Origin: Cladorrhinum sp. PSN259
Lineage: Eukaryota; Ascomycota; Sordariomycetes; Sordariales; Podosporaceae
Direction: 5' to 3'
Assembly: GCA_033725935.1 (NCBI GenBank)
Contig: MU867064.1
Location: 248,001 to 312,000 of the forward strand
Length of the DNA: 64,000 bases
The notes below the pieces were generated by a model. That model saw only the letters and a list, made by a program, of their open reading frames with translations. It was not told where the DNA came from and did not search any database. Positions 57,945 to 64,000 of this stretch are shown here, in pieces. Numbering within the stretch: position 1 is the first letter of the stretch; every line of letters begins with the position of its first letter. A program made the position numbers and the translations under genes.

Positions 57945-58479
57945 ATAGAAGATTGGGTAAGGGGTGCATGATAAACCATATATACTTCTTTTGAGAAGTG
58001 GTGTTCAGTGGACATCGATGGTGATGGTACAGTGCTAGTTATTTCTCAAGACAGCACACTATCCGGGCTGGAAGCTGCTTCAACGGTTGAATGTGTTCAT
58101 CTTGTGCGAGGTTCATCGCCCGCCCACTGATGACCCTTCCCTGCCTATCGCAAGTGAACTTTACTCATTCAGCATGTGCACTTGATCATTGGTAGGGGTA
58201 GACGTCAACAATAGAAGCATGTGGCAAGATGCAGTTGGCTTTGTAAATAAGGACAGCCCCCGGGTTCAAGAGGAAACCGTATGATATTGTGCTTGACATT
58301 AGGAAACATGTACAGGTTTGTTGGTCCAGTTTCTTTTGCCCCCTTCTTATTACCTCCCCATGGGCCCTCTTCTGCTGAGCCCAGGTCGATAATGGTAAGA
58401 ATACTACACTGTGTGGATTCCGATCATCTACCTAGCAGATACCAAAACTCTTTGTTAATGATCAAAATGGTCAAACCAT
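57945..58479. other. Intergenic between convergent apc5 and cox13
   Basis: Shared 3' region; no additional feature seen. Confidence 0.55.
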
Positions 58480-59210
58480 TTAGGTGGTCTTGTCCTTGTT
58501 GTGATAGTTGACTTGGTCGTTCCAGAAGATGGTCTAAAGAGCAGGAGAGTGTCAATAACAGTGTGACCGAAGGGGTCGAGAAATGTGAACGCACCTTGTC
58601 ACCATCGCCCCAGGGGAAGTTGCGGCTACGGATGTTCTGATAGGGATACTCGACACGCTCCTCAAGAGGAGGCATGTGAGACCAGTGCTCCCAATGCTCA
58701 TTCCAGAGCCAATAGGCATTGAGGCCGGCGAGGAGAAGAGCGGGGGGGACGGAGCTGTTAAATCAAAGGTGTTAGCTACTGTGCTTGCCCTTTGCTCTAG
58801 TTTCGGCATGGCAGGTGCTTTAAAAAAATCCTAGGCTCTTTCTGCCTGGTTTCCTCTCTCTAGCGCCGCATTCGCTGCTATGCATATCAAAACAACTTCC
58901 ACGGCTCAGGGATTGGATTTGGACGCCGCCATAAAAAAACGCATTCGAATTGGGTAGGGAGGATTTGAGGTTTGTCATACTAGAGAGAGATCTTGCGCCA
59001 GAGCTCTGTCACTCAGATTGTTAGCTATTGGTCATGATATTTTCTGAATGCAACACGGGGCTCACCAGTGGTGCCGGCGGCGTGCTCCTTGACGTGGCGG
59101 CGCTCGCGGACGAAGGCATTCTCGCCAGCCTGGCCGGTGCTGGCAAGGCGGCGCTGAGCCTGGACGCGGAGCTGCGCAGTCAGGCGCTGGGCAACACGCT
59201 GGGTGAACAT
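58480..59210 (-). CDS. cox13: Cytochrome c oxidase subunit VIa
   Basis: Four exons: complement(join(58480..58533, 58595..58754, 58981..59005, 59066..59210)), 127 residues. The start MFTQRVAQRLTAQLRVQAQR is a mitochondrial presequence; an upstream in-frame start at 59270 is less likely. Exon 2 is a 25-nt microexon giving ELWRKISL. Exon 3 holds the transmembrane helix SVPPALLLAGLNAYWLWNEH and the conserved HWSHMPPLEERVEYPYQNIR. Exon 4 is TIFWNDQVNYHNKDKTT. Subunit VIa sits at the dimer interface of complex IV in the inner membrane and modulates its activity. It lies between apc5 and apn2, its conserved place next to MAT. Confidence 0.95.
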
Positions 59211-59953
59211 TGTGGTGGTTGGTGGTTGTGCTCCGGTTGACGGGGTTTCGTGGGTGTGTGGTTGCGTCAATTGGATTGCCGGAGCTTGGATAGCAAAGAG
59301 GAAGCAAATGACCCGCTTTTGCTTGTGAGCTCGCTGCTGGGGTGAGGTCAGACCTGGATCAGCTCATTTTCGGCTGCACCTCGGGTGTGTGTGATGTGGG
59401 GAGAAGAGGTTGACCACACAGGCCACCTGATCGCCAAGAATTGATGACATAATTTGCTTCAACTTAGTTTTGGCAGTCCGCCACATTATCAGGTGACCTC
59501 GCGACGCGGAGGCGGCGGCAGGTCATTGGGATGAGCAAGGAACCTTCTTTTGCATCTACACAGGCGTGTTGCAGCACCTGGGAAAAGTTCAAACTTGTGA
59601 ATGAAACCTCCTGCTTCTTCTGTGCCCAAATGGGAGGTTTGGAGTGGTTTCATAGCGCCATATTGCCATCCACCTTATTCTGGGTTCGCCTCTCAACTCT
59701 AAATTGGCCATCATCCACATGAAGACAACCAGTCAATCTTCAGTGCCGGATTCTGCATGTAATTCATTCGGCCCTTGCAGTGCCTTCCAGTGGGTGGTCA
59801 GTCATCCTGTCTTTCTGCACTCTATTCTCTACGTTGCAGCTGTGCTGCAACGTCTTCAATGTCACATTTGCATTCACTCCTCCTCTCGTAGTCTCTGATT
59901 CACTCATACCAACCCCAAATTTCAACCGGTGAAGACACATAAGTTCAGGCAAG
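59211..59953. promoter_or_regulatory. Divergent promoter region of cox13 and apn2
   Basis: These 743 bp separate two divergent start codons and must carry both promoters. A 63-codon ORF at 59531-59722 shows no domain. Confidence 0.55.
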
Positions 59954-62171
59954 ATGCCATTCCGAATAACCACCTGGAATGGTGAGCGGCTACCCTCTAC
60001 CTGTGTACATTTTTTGCAACAACCTTTCTAACATGTTTACAGTCAACGGCATCAGAAATCCGTTTGGGTATCAGCCATGGCGAGAGAACCGCACCTTTCA
60101 GGTCATGTTTGACACCCTTGAGGCAGACATTGTGGTCATGCAAGAGGCCAAAATTCAGCGCAAGGATTTAAAGGATGATATGGTTTTGGTTCCAGGATGG
60201 GATGTCTACTTCAGTCTGCCCAAGTACAAGAAAGGTGATTATTTAGCATTTCGCTCTCCTTATGCACAGCTAACATGTGCCTAGGATACTCTGGCGTTGC
60301 TATATACACCCGGTCTTCCAAGTGTTCTCCGATCAGAGCAGAAGAAGGCATCACCGGCGTTCTCTGCCCACCAAACTCGTCAACCAAGTTCCGAGATCTT
60401 CCTCCAGACCAACAGGTTGGAGGATACCCCAGGCCCGGTCAGCTTTCTGGGATTGTTGATGATGCCACCCTCGATTCAGAAGGCCGCTGTGTCATCCTAG
60501 AGTTTCCTGCTTTTGTGCTCATTGGAGTCTACAGTCCAGCAACCCGAGACGAAACAAGAACCGAGTTCCGCCAAGCATATATTGATGCCATCGATGCCAG
60601 AGTACGGAACCTCGTTGCCCTGGGAAAACAAGTCTTTCTTTGCGGCGATCTCAACATCATACGCTCCGAACTTGACACTGCTGGCTTGCCAGAGCAGCTA
60701 AGAAAAGAGGCCATGACCATCGAGGACTTTCTCTCAACACCCTCTCGGCGATTTTTAAACCAGATTGTCTTTGGGGGTCGGATTTTTGGGGAAAGAGATG
60801 CTGGCCGTGAAGAGCCCGTTCTTTGGGACATATGTAGAGAGTTCCACCCCACTCGTGTTGGTATGTACACTTGTTGGGACACAAGGAAGAACGCTAGGCC
60901 GGGCAACTTCGGGAGTCGCATAGACTACGTTTTGTGCACTTCTGGAATAAAGGACTGGTTCATTGACTCAAACATCCAGGAGGGCCTTCTGGGTTCTGAT
61001 CACTGTCCCGTCTACGCCACAATGGAAGACACTGTGAACCACAATGGCACTCGGGTCCACATCACGGACCTGATGAACCCCAGCGGCATGTTCAAGAACG
61101 GCGAACGCCAGCGCGATTGGACGGCCAAGGATCTCTTGCCCACTTCAGCTAAGCTCATCCCCGAGTTCGACCGTCGCCGAAGCATCAAGGACATGTTCTT
61201 CAAGAAGACCACCGTAGCTCCAAAACAAAGTCCCCCACAATCACAGTCAACTACAACGCAGTCTTTTTCTGTCAACTCCAACACGTCAATCATCAATTCC
61301 CCTTCGAAGGAAGAATCAGCTTCTGCTTTACAGACACTCATTCAATCAGGATCAGTTCCATCAAGCTTCAATAGCACAGCGGCAAGCTCGCCCCGAAAGT
61401 CATCTGTCTCAAAACGTCCGGCAGAATCTCTCTCAACCTCAAACCGTCCACAGAAGAAGGGCAAGGCCACTTTGACTAGAGAGGCTTCTAAATCTGGAGC
61501 AGCTGGTGGGCAGAGCAGTCTTAAGGGTTTCTTCAAGCCCAAGAACCCTGCCGCGCCGAGTATTGGAGTAACAGATGCCAAAGAAGCAGAGAAAACATCT
61601 CGGGGAGCTGATGGCAAGGGCACAAATAAGTCGCATGAACAGGGAGTCACTTCCAATGCCCTTGCAGATGTTGCTGGTGAGGATGTGTCAGAGGAAAGCT
61701 TACAAACCATCGGCGAATCCTCGGAGAAGGTGCATGATCCTATCGTAGCTAAGGAGTCGTGGTTAAAGATTCTTGGAAAGCGGGTTATCCCCAAGTGCGA
61801 GCATGGAGAGGACTGTCAAAGCTTGGTTACCAAAAAGCCAGGTATTAATTGCGGTACGTATAAATCCCTTTTGCTGTTAATCGTTGCCGTCATCGTTGTA
61901 TGCGTAGCCATCTTAACCTCATCCGTCCCGTCCTACCTAATCCAATCCTTTCGTTCCTTCATTTCTGCTTATCTCCCTTTCTGCTTCTGTCCGCACTGAT
62001 TATATCTTCACGGCGTATCTTGTTTAATGGTATTACCACTAACGATTTCTTGCAGGCAGATCATTCTTCGTATGCGCTCGCCCAACAGGGCCGTCAGGAG
62101 GGAAAGAGAAGAATACCGAGTTCCGCTGTTCCACATTTATCTGGAGCAGCGACTGGAATGGCCGCCAGTGA
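59954..62171 (+). CDS. apn2: DNA-(apurinic or apyrimidinic site) endonuclease 2
   Basis: CDS is join(59954..59981, 60043..60234, 60285..61853, 62056..62171), 634 residues, all phase-1 introns. The exonuclease III fold is clear: RITTWNVNGIR, catalytic-site MQEAKIQ, YSGVAIYTR, CGDLNI, GSRIDYVL and GSDHCPVYATM. A disordered linker includes SIKDMFFKK, a PCNA-box-like motif. The C-terminus is a GRF zinc finger (CEHGEDCQ, SFFVCARPTGP, TEFRCSTFIW), completed only after the last intron of 202 bp. Apn2 cleaves abasic sites and trims 3' blocks in base-excision repair in the nucleus. It is the gene immediately beside MAT in most Pezizomycotina. Confidence 0.95.
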
Positions 62172-63654
62172 CGTCTCCTTCCACAGTGCTTGATGCTATC
62201 TTGGTCTGGTTTACTGGTGGAGGAGAGGGGGGAAAGGGTTTGCTCTGGAGATAATCGGTATTGCATTTGAGATACTAGCTATCTTCTTTTCACGTCAGCA
62301 AGAGACGAGGTTTGTCTCAAACGATATCTTAGTTAGTCTTGGCGTTTATGTTAGTTCCCGCTAGGTGCATGTGCCTTAGATGTGGCTTCTAAAAGATAGC
62401 GGATGATAATTATAAATTGGGATTGCCCTCAGTTTTAACGAAAGTTAGAATAAATTACAAATGCATCTGACTTGAAACCGGCTTCTGAGATATGCGATGG
62501 GAAATTACTGATGGTTGTCCGCCCGTGTCATTCTTTATGGTGCTGGCCTTAGCTAAACACGAAGATCACCAAACAGGAGGAATTGGACTCAGATATTCCG
62601 ACAATATCGACATTCAGATTTGAGCATAGTGACATTAATATAACCTATAAGCATTGATAGTTAGTATTATGGGAGAGTTTCTGCGGCACAGTGGCTGCAG
62701 GCAGCACTAAGTTGGGGGACTTGATCACCAAGGCAGTATATTTATTCAAAGAATCACGCAAATCACGGAAACTCGAGATGTTTTAATGACCTTCTATTCA
62801 TTATTTGCTCGTGATTGAACCAATATCTACCGAATACGACCTAAGATCTCCTAAGTCAGTTGATTGAAGATTCTTCCTCCCCCCCTCCCTTAAAAAAAAA
62901 TCATTCTTTTCACTAGCTCTAACTGTAAGAGCTTAATCACAGGGATTATAGACTAAATATTACCTTATACCATTCGCTTTGCTCCGAGCAAAGTGAGGCT
63001 GAGACTAAAGCCTTCGTCGGTTAAGTGAAAAAATTAGACATGAAAAACGGAAGGCAACCAGGTATCGAAATCAAGACACTGAGGTTAGAGTGAAGGGTGG
63101 CCGAGTGATACTGCGGACACCCTCAAAAAAGTCTCACTAATGTGTTGATAATCCTAATTTCTATGCTGCTTACCCGTCAATTGCTGACGAAGATATCACA
63201 AGAGATACACTCCGGTGGTTGATCTATCTAGGCATGTTGACAGGCGCAGATTCGAGAAAGCCACGAAGGGACTCAGTACATCGAAAAAAGGGTATACCAA
63301 ACAATGAAAAAACAAAACGAGAACTGCCCTATATAGCAACAGCTGGCTATGACCTAATCGAGGTATCGGTACCGCCTGGAGGCTGTCAGTGAGAGACAAG
63401 TTAGCAAAACTGAATCTGTGAGAGCAGTGATCACGGCATGACCACTATTTGAACGCCTGGTGGAAGTACAAGGTGTAGCGGGAGAAGAACTTACCAATTT
63501 GGCTCTCAGATCTCATACTATTCACTTGAAGTTATTCGTTGGTAAAAGGTACCAAACTGTTGATGCTGTTGCAAAAGACAACTGCGCAAAGACCCTAGGG
63601 TCGAAGCTCATCCCAGTTAAGCAGGGCATGAGGAGGGCTGGGCTGCGGACGTAT
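62172..63654. other. AT-rich interval between apn2 and the right-edge gene; possible start of the MAT region
   Basis: About 1.5 kb of AT-rich sequence with no coding exon that I can support. A plus-strand frame at 63460-63711 lacks an ATG start and overlaps the gene on the other strand. The position next to apn2 suggests idiomorph or border sequence, but composition alone cannot show this. Confidence 0.45.
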
Positions 63655-64000
63655 TTAGACGTCCATGGAGCCCCACAAGTCCTCAATGGAACCATCGAAG
63701 TCATCAAGTGAGATCCAGCCATCGCTCTGAGTGACGGGAGTAGCAGGGCTAGCGCCATTGCCAAGGGCATCTGTGAAGGTCATAGCGATGGGTGCGGTGG
63801 ATAAAATAGCTGTCTCCGTGGTAGCGACCTCAGAAGAAAGCTCGAACCCATTGGTTCTGTTGGGTGGCAAGAACTCAAACGGGGTCCAGGCAGGCTCGCG
63901 CCAGATCCGTTGAGGAACTTCTGCGAGCCAGGAATCATGTCGGTAATCTGGCTGCGGACACCGCCACTGGTGGCAGCGGTCAACTCCTCAATGTCATTGT
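63655..64000 (-). CDS. 3' end of an unidentified gene, positional candidate for a mating-type gene (partial)
   Basis: On the minus strand a frame runs from about 63951 to a TAA at 63655-63657. It reads WLAEVPQRIWREPAWTPFEF, then a threonine/alanine-rich stretch, and ends in an acidic DDFDGSIEDLWGSMDV tail. Upstream this frame hits stops near 63990. An acceptor CAG at 63952-63954 in phase 0 could begin the exon at 63951. A second frame (63780-64000) is open to the edge and is an alternative. I recognise no domain. The synteny (beside apn2) makes a MAT gene plausible, but the visible part is too short to tell; an acidic C-terminus would also fit a transcription factor. Confidence 0.4.

Noticed and set aside
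63460..63711. 83-codon plus-strand ORF near the right edge
   Set aside because: It lacks an ATG at the reported start and overlaps the end of the better-supported minus-strand frame.

Overview
The window looks like nuclear DNA of a filamentous ascomycete (Pezizomycotina, probably Sordariomycetes). The genes are densely packed. Most introns are 49-90 bp, with fungal branch sites (CTAAC, CTGAC) and GT-AG ends. The products are eukaryotic: Atg6, Vti1, Elp6, APC5, a cytochrome oxidase subunit and eL37. Two tRNA genes are present. No rRNA gene, CRISPR array or intact transposon was seen. I rebuilt exon structures by hand from splice sites, reading frame and conserved motifs.

Layout. 1-1.7 kb: 3' part of an AAA+ ATPase. 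2.5-5.3 kb: divergent atg6 (-) and vti1 (+). 5.8-8.8 kb: a large, mostly disordered protein resembling the CENP-A chaperone Scm3. 9.3-11.9 kb: a six-exon urea/solute:sodium symporter (-). 12-14.7 kb: no clear gene, one broken reading frame. 14.7-17.4 kb: a nine-exon three-RRM RNA-binding protein (-). 17.4-23 kb: gene-poor, with an array of palindromes and tRNA-Asn. 23-24.5 kb: an unrecognised proline/serine-rich protein. 25.9-28.6 kb: convergent CIA30 and an RS-rich splicing-type protein. 29.8-34.6 kb: an intronless 1,608-residue protein carrying both a JmjC and a SET-like domain. 35.5-37.6 kb: a polyglutamine protein interrupted by 99 N. 38.6 kb: Fta4-like kinetochore protein. 40.4 kb: rhamnose-mutarotase-like protein. 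41.4-42.2 kb: mitochondrial thioredoxin-fold protein. 42.2-45.2 kb: gene-poor. 45.2-48.8 kb: an MFS transporter and elp6. 49.2-50.0 kb: ribosomal protein eL37 (-), hidden in five tiny exons. 51.7-54.0 kb: a PA-TM-RING ubiquitin ligase. 54.6 kb: tRNA-Cys. 55.4-62.2 kb: apc5, cox13 and apn2. 63.7-64 kb: the end of an unidentified gene.

Context. The apc5-cox13-apn2 order is the conserved flank of the mating-type (MAT) locus in Pezizomycotina. The right edge of the window therefore probably enters MAT, and the partial gene there is a positional candidate for a mating-type gene. The strongest candidate for something unusual is the JmjC plus SET-like protein, a possible combined histone-mark eraser and writer. 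The best non-coding oddity is the cluster of GGGTAC-N-GTACCC-type palindromes at 20.2-20.6 kb.
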